A DNA stretch of 42,680 nt from ZLKRG08 sp046091905 (GTDB taxonomy: Bacteria > Actinomycetota > Actinomycetes > Nanopelagicales > Nanopelagicaceae): the NCBI GenBank assembly GCA_046091905.1, contig JBJTCN010000033.1, positions 1 to 42,680 of the forward strand, read 5' to 3'. Below, piece by piece: positions 32,114-40,266 of the stretch. The translations under genes and the position numbers were made by a program. Numbering within the stretch: the stretch's first letter is position 1; each line of letters opens with the position of its first letter. Under the pieces are notes generated by a model, which was given only the letters and a program-made list of their open reading frames with translations, had not been told where the DNA came from and did no database searches.

Positions 32114-32821
32114 TTATTTTCTAACCGGTATTCGTAATCGATAACCAACGCCACGCACGGTATGAATTAGCGGTGGCTCGTAAATATCAATTTTTTTGCG
32201 CAGATAAGAGATGTAAGTTTCGACAATGCCAGCATCGCCGCGGAAATCGTATTGCCAAACATGATCCAAAATCTGCGCTTTAGAAACTACTCGATCAGCA
32301 TTAATTAGTAAGTAACGTAGCAAGGTAAATTCAGTTGGGGAGAGTTCGATTAAATCTCCAGCGCGACGTACTTCATGGGTTGCTTCATCTAATTCTAAAT
32401 CTGCAAAACGAATCTTCTCTTCATCGCTAGATGTCTCAACAACGCCAGTACGACGCAAGATAGATTTTAAGCGGGCAACCAACTCTTCTAATGAAAATGG
32501 TTTGGTCATGTAATCATCGCCGCCGCGAGTTAAACCATAAACTTTATCTTCGACCGCATCTTTAGCAGTTAAGAAGAGCACGCCAATATCTTGACCTTCA
32601 TTGCGAATCTTTTCGCAGACTTCAAAACCATTTAAATCAGGCAGCATCACATCTAGGACCATTGCTTGCGGTTTAAATTCTTCGGCAACACGCAACGCCT
32701 CTTGTCCGCTAGCTGCGGTGCGCACATCAAAACCGACAAAACGCAGCGAAGTTGAAACTAAATCACTAATACTCTGTTCGTCATCGACAACGAGAATGCG
32801 GCTCTTAACGTCTGTACCCAT
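32114..32821 (-). CDS. two-component response regulator, OmpR/PhoB family
   Basis: The 235-residue regulator has a receiver domain (about 8-120) with acidic pocket D13/D14, phospho-acceptor D57 in MVLDVMLPDLNG and K107 in YMTKPF. A C-terminal winged-helix domain (about 138-232) ends with ETYISYLRKKID and IHTVRGVGYRLR. It is transcribed before, and 2 bp from, the histidine kinase gene. A GGGAGG purine run lies about 14 nt before the ATG, a little far for a ribosome-binding site. Confidence 0.96.
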   Translation of the reverse strand: MGTDVKSRILVVDDEQSISDLVSTSLRFVGFDVRTAASGQEALRVAEEFKPQAMVLDVMLPDLNGFEVCEKIRNEGQDIGVLFLTAKDAVEDKVYGLTRGGDDYMTKPFSLEELVARLKSILRRTGVVETSSDEEKIRFADLELDEATHEVRRAGDLIELSPTEFTLLRYLLINADRVVSKAQILDHVWQYDFRGDAGIVETYISYLRKKIDIYEPPLIHTVRGVGYRLRIPVRK

Positions 32822-32884
32822 GGCAAGGAGAATCCTCCCTCAACCTGAGAGTTTTCTGAGAACGGACCCGAATTCTCGTGCGAA

Positions 32885-34852
32885 TTAAGGCTTAACTGAT
32901 CGCAAAAGCGCCTGCGCAACATCCAATACTTCGACTGAAGATTGACGCCCCTGCACACCATCAGAGACCATCACGCGACAGAACGGACAGGCTACGGCGA
33001 TCTCTTCGACGCCGGTGGCCAGCGCTTCATCCACGCGATTTAGATTGATTTGAGTACCAAGCTTCTCTTCCTGCCACATACGTCCGCCACCAGCGCCGCA
33101 GCAGAATGAACGCTCTTGATTACGTGGCATCTCTTTTATCTGCAAGCCTGTTGATTCAAGAATTTCGCGTGGCGGGGTGTAGATCTGATTATGACGACCT
33201 AAGTAGCAAGGGTCGTGATAGGTAATCGATTTAGATTCTTTCGCAACCGGCTTTAGCTTTCCATCGCGAACTAATTGATTAAGTAACTGCGTGTGATGCA
33301 CCGCTTCTAATTCATATCCCTGTTGCTTGTAATCGCGACCGATAGTGGTAAAGCAATGCGGACAAGTAACCACAACTTTCTTCTTACCTTTGTAATTAGC
33401 AAAAACTTCCGTGAAGGTATCGATATTTTCTTTGGAAAGAATCTGATAAACAAATTCATTACCAGTACGTCTTGCGCTATCACCAGTACAAGTTTCGCGC
33501 TTACCTAGCACCGCAAATTTAACTCCGGCCATGTGCAATAACTCTGCCACCGCTTTGGTAGTTTTCTTGGCACGCTCTTCATAAGCACCTGCGCAACCAA
33601 CCCAGAATAAGTACTCCATATCATCTGGAATCTGTCCGGTGATTACTTCAACTGGGAAATCACATTCCGCAATCCACGCTTCGCGATCATTTTTATTTGA
33701 TCCCCATGGATTACCTTGGGTTTCTAAATTGCGATAAGTTGCTTGAAGTTGTGATGGAAATTCGGATTCCACTAAAACTTGGAAGCGGCGCATATTTACA
33801 ATGTGATCGATATGTTCGATATCGACTGGACATTCATTAACACAGGCACCGCAAGTAGTACATGACCAGAGAATGTCGCTAGTAATTGCGCCTCCTGGAC
33901 CCACCATCTTCTCTGATTCCACGGTCGATGCCATTGCATGATCGCGCATGGCCATCATTAAAAGCTTTGGTGAGAGCGGTTTTTCAGTATGCCAAGCTGG
34001 ACATTGTGATTGGCAGCGACCACATTCGGTACAAGTGGTCATATCTAAAAGCGCTTTCCAAGTAATGTCTTTGCGCTCGCCCAATCCAAAAACATCATCA
34101 TCTGCTGGATCTTCGAAATCAATTTCTTTTCCATGTGACAACATCACTGGTAGCGCGCCAAGTGATGGCTTAGTTAAATCACCGGTGTGGCGCTTAAAGA
34201 AGATATTAAAGAATGCCAAGAAGCGGTGCCAAGCAACGCCCATGGTTAAGTTAAGTGAAATTACGATGAACCAAGCCATCGAAATTACTATCTTGGCAGT
34301 GGCCCAAACTTTAATTGTTTCAGAAGTTGGATTGCTCTGTTCTAGATTATGTAGCGCAATCACACAAACTACGATTGCAAAAATGGTAGCTTCTACATAA
34401 TACGCACGCCAAGAAACTGAACCTAAGAAACGTGAAGTGCGACCTTTATGGTTCCAACGATTTCCTTGACGAATTGCAATCAGCACCAAAATTCCAATGC
34501 CAGTTGCCCACGCAATAAATTGGGTAAACCATAAATATGGTTGCCAATGTCCAATTACTGGCAGTGCAAACTCTGGATTGAAAACTTGGCCATATGCGGT
34601 AACTAAGGTTCCAAAAAGTGAACCAAAACCAATCATCACAAACCAGTGCGCAACACCAGTTACTGAGAAGTTGAGCATCTTGGTATGGCCCAAAGTCTCC
34701 CTGAGCATGTTGGCTAAGCGCTCAGATTTGAAGTTGCTGCGCGTTGGATCTGGCTGCCCTTTTTTATAAATCGCTAAGAGCTGTTGCACTGCGCGATAAA
34801 CCAACGCGAGCGCAACGATTGTGATTCCATATGCAATTACTGGATAAATCAT
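32885..34852 (-). CDS. EtfD-like membrane Fe-S oxidoreductase (heterodisulfide-reductase related)
   Basis: The 655-residue protein has about five N-terminal membrane helices (to residue 210, nitrate-reductase-gamma-like), then two 4Fe-4S motifs (C274/277/280/284 and C331/334/337/341) and two CCG-type cysteine-rich domains (VGCAGAYEER with ETCTGDSARR; HDPCYLGRH with RSFCCGAGGGRMW). The layout matches Mtb Rv0338c (EtfD), which passes electrons from acyl-CoA dehydrogenases via ETF to the respiratory chain. Orthology is inferred from architecture and its place near dnaK. TACTCT ends 6 nt before the ATG. Confidence 0.88.
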   Translation of the reverse strand: MIYPVIAYGITIVALALVYRAVQQLLAIYKKGQPDPTRSNFKSERLANMLRETLGHTKMLNFSVTGVAHWFVMIGFGSLFGTLVTAYGQVFNPEFALPVIGHWQPYLWFTQFIAWATGIGILVLIAIRQGNRWNHKGRTSRFLGSVSWRAYYVEATIFAIVVCVIALHNLEQSNPTSETIKVWATAKIVISMAWFIVISLNLTMGVAWHRFLAFFNIFFKRHTGDLTKPSLGALPVMLSHGKEIDFEDPADDDVFGLGERKDITWKALLDMTTCTECGRCQSQCPAWHTEKPLSPKLLMMAMRDHAMASTVESEKMVGPGGAITSDILWSCTTCGACVNECPVDIEHIDHIVNMRRFQVLVESEFPSQLQATYRNLETQGNPWGSNKNDREAWIAECDFPVEVITGQIPDDMEYLFWVGCAGAYEERAKKTTKAVAELLHMAGVKFAVLGKRETCTGDSARRTGNEFVYQILSKENIDTFTEVFANYKGKKKVVVTCPHCFTTIGRDYKQQGYELEAVHHTQLLNQLVRDGKLKPVAKESKSITYHDPCYLGRHNQIYTPPREILESTGLQIKEMPRNQERSFCCGAGGGRMWQEEKLGTQINLNRVDEALATGVEEIAVACPFCRVMVSDGVQGRQSSVEVLDVAQALLRSVKP

Positions 34853-34864
34853 GGAGAAAGAGTA
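34853..34864 (-). promoter_or_regulatory. putative leaderless promoter of the EtfD-like gene
   Basis: On the minus strand TACTCT (34859-34864) ends 6 nt before the ATG at 34852. There is no ribosome-binding site in the gap. Confidence 0.6.
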
Positions 34865-34887
34865 ACTTTCACAAGTACCTTTTAGGA

Positions 34888-34903
34888 TACTTTCAGGAAA
34901 GTA
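34888..34903. promoter_or_regulatory. 16-bp palindrome, candidate operator
   Basis: TACTTTC-AG-GAAAGTA is a perfect 7+7 bp inverted repeat with a 2-bp centre, midway between the EtfD-like gene and the divergent LacI-type gene. It lies just upstream of the -35 position of the EtfD-like promoter. Immediately beside it is AAACGTT (34903-34909), with the central CG typical of LacI-family operators. Binding by the adjacent LacI-type protein is inference. Confidence 0.5.
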
Positions 34904-34951
34904 AACGTTCCACGAATTGAAATTAAAGGTGATTTCATATTGGATACTGCT

Positions 34952-35335
34952 ATGAAAAATGGTGTTCGCGAAATCGCTAAGTTGGCAAAAGTTTCTATTG
35001 GCACAGTTTCGAATGTGCTAAATCGCCCCGAAGTGGTCACGCCTGAAACGGTGGAGCGCGTGAACGCCGCAATCCAAGAGCTGGGTTACCAGGTAGGTGC
35101 TCGCAAACGGGGGCGCCGCCGTTTGGTGCTCTGCGATACGCCTGAGAGCGAGGCGCTAATAGACAAGGCGATCGCACAAGGGCTGGCGATCGAGAAGATC
35201 TGTATTTGTGAAGAGGGTAAGCGCGAAAAGGCGCTTCGCTACCTGCTTGAGAATAAGGCAGCTGCCGGGGCGATCCTCCTAGTTGGCCAGGCTGGCGGGC
35301 TCGCGCAGGACTTAAGCAATTTTCTAGGCTCATAG
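34952..35335 (+). CDS. miniature LacI-type DNA-binding protein
   Basis: The 127-residue product starts MKNGVREIAKLAKVSIGTVSNVLNRPEVVTPETVERV, a complete LacI helix-turn-helix with hinge helix region, but then has only about 70 more residues instead of the usual ~270-residue sugar-binding domain. The tail (EALIDKAIAQGLAIEKICIC, then REKALRYLLENKAAAGAILL) looks like a folded alpha/beta piece, with no frameshift visible. ATG 34952 is preferred to a TTG at 34940, giving the standard LacI opening. The gene is GC-rich against its neighbours. It sits 122 bp upstream of dnaK. Confidence 0.75.
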   Translation: MKNGVREIAKLAKVSIGTVSNVLNRPEVVTPETVERVNAAIQELGYQVGARKRGRRRLVLCDTPESEALIDKAIAQGLAIEKICICEEGKREKALRYLLENKAAAGAILLVGQAGGLAQDLSNFLGS

Positions 35336-35384
35336 GCCTAGCGGGAATAAGTCCTAGCAATTCCCTGTTCCTTAAGTTAGAAAA

Positions 35385-35405
35385 CCTGAGTCGTGCCGAC
35401 TCAAC
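35385..35405. promoter_or_regulatory. HAIR operator (HspR binding site) of the dnaK operon
   Basis: CCTGAGT-N7-ACTCAAC closely matches the HspR inverted repeat CTTGAGT-N7-ACTCAAG, with TGAGTCG / CGACTCA forming a 7-bp palindrome around TGC (35387-35403). A related half-site, GACTCGGCTCAGG, lies at 35416-35428. hspR is the last gene of the same operon, so autoregulation is expected, as in Streptomyces and mycobacteria. The -10 is unclear: TATAAG at 35408 and TAGACT at 35414 are candidates. The gap 35336-35457 holds no gene. Confidence 0.88.
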
Positions 35406-35457
35406 TTTATAAGTAGACTCGGCTCAGGATTCCCTAACATCTAAGGAGTAGCAAAAC

Positions 35458-37284
35458 ATGGCTAGAGCAGTTGGAATCGACCTAGGTACAACCAATAGTT
35501 GCGTCTCGGTTCTAGAAGGCGGCGAACCAACCGTCATCGCCAACGCAGAAGGCGCACGTACGACCCCGTCAATCGTCGCTTTCGCGAAGAATGGCGAAGT
35601 TCTCGTAGGTGAAGTGGCAAAGCGCCAATCAGTAACCAACGTAGATCGCACCATCCGTTCCGTTAAGCGCCATATCGGCACAAATTGGAACATTGATATT
35701 GATAATAAGAAGTACACCCCGCAGGAAATTTCTGCACGTGTATTACAAAAATTAAAGCGCGACGCTGAGAGCTATCTTGGCGAAACCGTTACTGATGCAG
35801 TGATTACTGTTCCTGCATATTTCAATGACGCACAACGTCAAGCAACAAAAGAAGCTGGCGAAATTGCTGGCCTTAATGTTCTGCGTATTATCAACGAACC
35901 AACTGCAGCAGCGCTCGCATATGGTTTAGATAAAGGCGACAAAGAACAGACCATTCTAGTTTTCGACTTAGGTGGCGGAACATTTGACGTATCCCTATTA
36001 GAAATTGGCGACGGCGTTGTTGAAGTTAAAGCAACCAATGGCGATAACCACCTTGGTGGCGATGACTGGGATCAAGCACTTGTTGATCACTTAGTAAATA
36101 CTTTCCGTGCTACAAACGGAATTGATTTAACAAAAGATAAAATGGCGATGCAGCGTATTCGCGAAGCAGCAGAAAAAGCAAAGATTGAACTTTCATCTTC
36201 AATGCAAGCAACTGTAAATCTGCCATACATCACTGTTGATGCCGATAAGAACCCAATGTTCTTAGACGAAACAATTTCTCGCGCACAATTCCAGCAACTA
36301 TCTGCAGATCTTCTTGCTCGTTGCAAGAAGCCAGTAGAAGCAGTGCTTAAGGATGCAGGTATTCCAATTTCAAAGATTAATCACGTGCTACTTGTTGGTG
36401 GATCAACACGTATGCCAGCAGTTGTCGATCTAGTTAAGGAAATGATCGGCGGAAAAGAGCCAAATAAGGGCGTAAATCCTGATGAAGTAGTGGCAGTTGG
36501 TGCCTCACTTCAAGCAGGTGTCTTAAAGGGTGAAGTTAAGGACGTATTACTTCTTGATGTAACACCACTATCACTTGGTATCGAAACCAAGGGTGGCGTT
36601 ATGACTAAGTTAATCGAACGTAACACCACCATTCCTACAAAACGTAGCGAAGTCTTTACAACAGCTGATGACAATCAGCCTGCAGTACAGATTCAAGTTT
36701 TCCAGGGCGAACGTGAAATGGCTGCTTACAACAAGCGCTTAGGAATGTTCGAACTAACTGGACTGCCACCTGCACCACGTGGCGTGCCACAGATCGAAGT
36801 TACCTTCGATATCGATGCCAACGGAATTGTTCACGTATCTGCAAAGGATCTCGGAACTGGAAAAGAACAGAGCATGACTATTACTGGTGGCTCTGCACTT
36901 TCTAAGGACGATATCGAGCGCATGATGAAGGATGCCGAATCACACGCAGAGGAAGATAAGAAGCGTCGTGAAGAGGCTGAGATTCGTAACAATGGTGACT
37001 CACTGGTTTATCAAACTGAGAAGTTCATCAACGAAAATCGCGAAAAACTTTCATCTGGCGAAGGTGCTGAAAAGTTAGCGGAAACCGAGACTGCAACTGC
37101 AGATCTCAAGAAGCTACTTGAAGGCGCAGACTATGAAGGTATCAAAGCTGCCACCACTAAGGTTGCAGAACTTTCACAAGCACTTGGTGCGGCGCTCTAT
37201 GCAGCTAATGCTGCAAGCGCACCACAAGGTGGCAACTCTGGTAACGACGAAAGCATCCAAGATGCAGAGGTCGTTGAAGAGTAA
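35458..37284 (+). CDS. dnaK: molecular chaperone DnaK (Hsp70)
   Basis: DnaK is the ATP-driven Hsp70 chaperone. The 608-residue protein begins MARAVGIDLGTTNSCVSVLEGG and has the FDLGGGTFDVS phosphate loop, LVGGSTRMPAV and a substrate-binding domain with LLLDVTPLSLGIETKGGVMT. It ends with the acidic tail DAEVVEE. A strong AAGGAG ribosome-binding site precedes the ATG and a HAIR operator lies upstream. Its stop shares one base with the grpE start. Confidence 0.98.
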   Translation: MARAVGIDLGTTNSCVSVLEGGEPTVIANAEGARTTPSIVAFAKNGEVLVGEVAKRQSVTNVDRTIRSVKRHIGTNWNIDIDNKKYTPQEISARVLQKLKRDAESYLGETVTDAVITVPAYFNDAQRQATKEAGEIAGLNVLRIINEPTAAALAYGLDKGDKEQTILVFDLGGGTFDVSLLEIGDGVVEVKATNGDNHLGGDDWDQALVDHLVNTFRATNGIDLTKDKMAMQRIREAAEKAKIELSSSMQATVNLPYITVDADKNPMFLDETISRAQFQQLSADLLARCKKPVEAVLKDAGIPISKINHVLLVGGSTRMPAVVDLVKEMIGGKEPNKGVNPDEVVAVGASLQAGVLKGEVKDVLLLDVTPLSLGIETKGGVMTKLIERNTTIPTKRSEVFTTADDNQPAVQIQVFQGEREMAAYNKRLGMFELTGLPPAPRGVPQIEVTFDIDANGIVHVSAKDLGTGKEQSMTITGGSALSKDDIERMMKDAESHAEEDKKRREEAEIRNNGDSLVYQTEKFINENREKLSSGEGAEKLAETETATADLKKLLEGADYEGIKAATTKVAELSQALGAALYAANAASAPQGGNSGNDESIQDAEVVEE

Positions 37285-37772
37285 TGACCGAAAACGAATC
37301 AGCAGTAGATTCAACTAATGATTCGGTAGAAGTTGCAGCAGAGGTCGAAGCAGAAAACTTCGACCTCACTGCCACTTTAACCGCAGATTTACAGCGTTTA
37401 CAAGCGGAATACAGCAATTATCGTAAGCGTGTAGAACGCGATCGCGCAGTTGCATCTGAAATTGCAGTGGCCGCAGTGCTATCTGAACTACTTTCAACTT
37501 TAGATGATATTGATCGCGCAGCCGAGCACGGTGAATTAAGTGGTGGCTTTAAATCTGTAGCCGATCAATTAATTGCAACTACCACCAAACTTGGTTTGGA
37601 AAAGTATGGAAAAGAGGGCGATGAATTTGATCCACAAATCCATGAAGCGCTAATGCACGATACCTCTGCAGAGGTAAAAGTTGCGACCGCTTCAAAGATT
37701 CTGCAACCGGGTTATAAATTTAAAGAGCGCGTGCTACGTCCAGCTCGAGTATCGGTAACTGATCCGGAGTAA
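37284..37772 (+). CDS. grpE: nucleotide exchange factor GrpE
   Basis: GrpE releases ADP from DnaK. The 162-residue protein has an acidic disordered N-terminus, a long coiled-coil helix (about 28-70, LQRLQAEYSNYRKRVERDRA) and the C-terminal beta-domain with the EGDEFDPQIHEALMHD motif and the ending GYKFKERVLRPARVSV. It overlaps dnaK by one base and precedes dnaJ by 7 bp. Confidence 0.97.
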   Translation: MTENESAVDSTNDSVEVAAEVEAENFDLTATLTADLQRLQAEYSNYRKRVERDRAVASEIAVAAVLSELLSTLDDIDRAAEHGELSGGFKSVADQLIATTTKLGLEKYGKEGDEFDPQIHEALMHDTSAEVKVATASKILQPGYKFKERVLRPARVSVTDPE

Positions 37773-37779
37773 TTTTTAA

Positions 37780-38685
37780 ATGGCTGCGAAAGATTTATAC
37801 GAGAAAGACTTTTATAAAGTCCTTGGCGTGTCTAAAACTGCCAGCGCAGATGAGATTAAGAAGAAGTATCGCCAATTAGCTCGTGATTTGCATCCAGATC
37901 AAAATAAGGGTGATGCGAAAAAGGAAGAGCAATTTAAAGAAGTTTCGGAAGCATATGACATCTTGTCTGATGCCAAGAAGCGCGCAGAGTACGACGAAGC
38001 GCGTTCATTATTTGAACGCGGCGGCATTCCACGTGGTGGCGGGCAATACCAAGGTGATTTCTCAGATCTATTTGGCGGCGGAAATCCGCAAGACATCTTT
38101 GCAAATTTATTTGGTGGTCGTCGCGGTCCGCGCAAAGGTCAAGATTTACAAACTGAATCAACTATTACTTTCCGCGAATCTATTTATGGCACCACTCTTG
38201 ATCTGCGATTAAATGTAGAAGGTCGCGCACAGCAAATTACCGCGCGCGTTCCGGCGGGCGTGCAAGATGGCGCAAAGATCAGAGTCAAAGGAAAAGGCGC
38301 ACCAGGTGAAGCTGGACCTGGTGATTTATTCATATATTTGCATGTAAAACCGCACCCAATCTTCGGGCGCAAAGGTGAAAATTTAACTTTAACGCTACCA
38401 ATTACCTTTGCTGAAGCCGCACTTGGTGCCGATGTAAAGATTCCAACTTTAGAGGGACAAGAAGTAACTGTGCGCATCGCACCAGGTACTCCAACTGGTC
38501 GCACGCTGCGCGTTAAAGGTAAAGGCGTCACCAAAGGTCATCACACCGGAGATTTATTAGTAACGGTTGAAGTGCAAGTGCCGCGTCGCGCTGAAGGAAA
38601 AGCTGAAGAGGCAATCAAAGCCTTTGCCGAAGCTACAAAAGATGAAGATGTGCGCGCAGATTTTAGAGATAAGGCACAACAATAG
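37780..38685 (+). CDS. dnaJ: DnaJ chaperone without zinc finger (class B type)
   Basis: DnaJ stimulates DnaK ATPase activity and delivers substrates. The 301-residue protein has a J-domain with HPD at 38-40, a Gly/Phe-rich linker (about 85-118) and a two-part C-terminal substrate domain. It lacks the Cys-rich zinc finger altogether; there is no Cys in the whole protein. Operon DnaJ1 of Streptomyces and mycobacteria is about 390-400 residues and has the CxxCxGxG repeats. This one is CbpA-like. It is not a frame-shifted gene, since the reading frame is continuous. A zinc-finger DnaJ could exist elsewhere. Confidence 0.95.
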   Translation: MAAKDLYEKDFYKVLGVSKTASADEIKKKYRQLARDLHPDQNKGDAKKEEQFKEVSEAYDILSDAKKRAEYDEARSLFERGGIPRGGGQYQGDFSDLFGGGNPQDIFANLFGGRRGPRKGQDLQTESTITFRESIYGTTLDLRLNVEGRAQQITARVPAGVQDGAKIRVKGKGAPGEAGPGDLFIYLHVKPHPIFGRKGENLTLTLPITFAEAALGADVKIPTLEGQEVTVRIAPGTPTGRTLRVKGKGVTKGHHTGDLLVTVEVQVPRRAEGKAEEAIKAFAEATKDEDVRADFRDKAQQ

Positions 38686-38693
38686 GTTAAATC

Positions 38694-39059
38694 ATGAGCA
38701 ATGAAATTGAAAAGAAAATTCAAGAACTTGATGAAGAAGCTGCAGTATATGTAATTAGCGTGGCGGCGGAGCTATCTGGCTTACATCCGCAAACACTTCG
38801 TCAATATGATCGCTTAGGTTTAGTCTCACCTGGTCGCACCTCAGGTCGCAATCGCCGTTACTCACTTCGCGATATCGCACTACTTCGCAATGTCACTCGG
38901 TTAGTTGATGAAGGCATTAACCACGTCGGAATTAAGCGAATTATTGAATTGGAATCTGCGATGGCAAATCTCTCTATCGAAGTGGCAAAACTTCGTATTG
39001 AAGTTGATGAATTAATGAATAAAGAAAATAAAGTAATTATTTATAAAGAAGAAAATTAG
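38694..39059 (+). CDS. hspR: MerR-family heat-shock repressor HspR
   Basis: HspR represses the dnaK operon by binding HAIR sites, with DnaK as co-repressor in studied species. The 121-residue protein has the MerR winged helix-turn-helix VISVAAELSGLHPQTLRQYDRLGLVSPGR (two pieces, AAELSGLHPQTLRQYDRLGL and SPGRTSGRNRRYS) and a C-terminal helical segment without Cys ligands. It ends the dnaK-grpE-dnaJ-hspR operon. TAGGTT lies 5 nt before the ATG but co-transcription is likelier. It overlaps the convergent DUF1501 gene by 23 bp. Confidence 0.95.
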   Translation: MSNEIEKKIQELDEEAAVYVISVAAELSGLHPQTLRQYDRLGLVSPGRTSGRNRRYSLRDIALLRNVTRLVDEGINHVGIKRIIELESAMANLSIEVAKLRIEVDELMNKENKVIIYKEEN

Positions 39060-40266
39060 TTCTGGTTTTCCAATTCAAAAGTATTCTCTCTCCCGGTACA
39101 CCAAGAATTTTGTCTGAAATGGTTCCGTAAATATCTCTAAAGTCTGTAGTTACTGCCAAATCATTTTGATTTAATTTGTTAAGTGATGGCTGGTCACCAT
39201 AAAAACCACCTTGAACGTTATCTCCAATTACCAATACCGGTCCACTGGTTCCGTGATCTGTACCTTGAGAAGCATTAGCAACTACACGACGACCAAATTC
39301 ACTGTAAATCATGACAGTTACATCTTTGCCATACGGTGAGGTTTTGACTTGAGTTAAGAATTTAGAAACTGCAGATGAAACAGTGCCGAGCAATACGGAT
39401 TGTGCTCCTTTTTCATTGGCATGTGTATCAAATCCACCCAAAGATGCTGCCCACACTTTTGTTGGAGCGCCGACGGCAATCAACTTGGCGATGATGTCGA
39501 GTTGCTGAGTTAATGCAGTATCACCTCCCGCATTTCCACCATTTACAGTTGGCAAGTCAGGTGTGGCAATTGCAGGTTTTGCCAATACCGGCGTGATGTC
39601 AGAAGAAATATTTAACAAATTGCGCACTGAACTTGCCGCAAGTGCCATCAATTTAGAATCACTTGCATCGGGACGAGATACCAGCTCGCAGGAGCGAGCA
39701 ATTTTTGGATTAGGAAGTTTTAATCCACCCATAGGCAAAGCGGACCCGACATATTTCTTTCCAACCATTAAAGGTGGAAGCACAGATCCAATATTTATAA
39801 CTTTCAGTGGATCATAATCTTGTGTATCTAAATAGCGACCAATCCATCCTGTTTTATTTTCATTCTTTGGGCTGGCGCTCTGCCAAATCGCCATGGAAGA
39901 GAAATGAGATCGATCAGAATTTGGGTACCCAACACCGCGGACAATTGCGACCTTCTTTTGATCCCAAAGTGATTTTATGCCGGTCATTGCGCCATTTAGA
40001 TATAAGTCATCCGCCAGCGGCAAAACATCAGCTTCTTTGTATGCAATTTCTGTACGTAGATTTTGATAAATAGAATCATTAACTGGAACAACAGTATTTA
40101 ATCCATCATTTCCTCCATACAAAGTAATAACCACAAGTATTGGAGTATTGGGTTGCATTGGGCGAATTGCAGCTTCTGCCGCAACTTGTTCGATTGAAAG
40201 CATTGGAGCGCTTAGCCCAACAGCAGCAGATAATTTTAGAAAATGTCTACGCGAGATTGTGTCCAC
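39037..40266 (-). CDS. DUF1501 family Tat-exported protein
   Basis: The 409-residue protein begins with a twin-arginine signal MDTISRRHFLKLSAAVGLSAPML, so it should be folded before export. The body fits DUF1501, an alkaline-phosphatase/sulfatase-superfamily-like group (VVITLYGGNDGLNTVVPV near the start, GGFDTHANEKGAQ, YSEFGRRV and GTDHGTSGPVLVIGD near the end). It is paired with a DUF1800 gene that shares one base with it; the two families commonly occur together. Function and substrate are unknown. It overlaps hspR by 23 bp. Confidence 0.9.
   Translation of the reverse strand: MDTISRRHFLKLSAAVGLSAPMLSIEQVAAEAAIRPMQPNTPILVVITLYGGNDGLNTVVPVNDSIYQNLRTEIAYKEADVLPLADDLYLNGAMTGIKSLWDQKKVAIVRGVGYPNSDRSHFSSMAIWQSASPKNENKTGWIGRYLDTQDYDPLKVINIGSVLPPLMVGKKYVGSALPMGGLKLPNPKIARSCELVSRPDASDSKLMALAASSVRNLLNISSDITPVLAKPAIATPDLPTVNGGNAGGDTALTQQLDIIAKLIAVGAPTKVWAASLGGFDTHANEKGAQSVLLGTVSSAVSKFLTQVKTSPYGKDVTVMIYSEFGRRVVANASQGTDHGTSGPVLVIGDNVQGGFYGDQPSLNKLNQNDLAVTTDFRDIYGTISDKILGVPGERILLNWKTRTNFLLYK

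Noticed and set aside
37780..38685. DnaJ as a frame-shifted pseudogene
   Set aside because: The J-domain, Gly/Phe linker and both C-terminal subdomains are in one open frame with intact motifs; only the zinc finger is absent.
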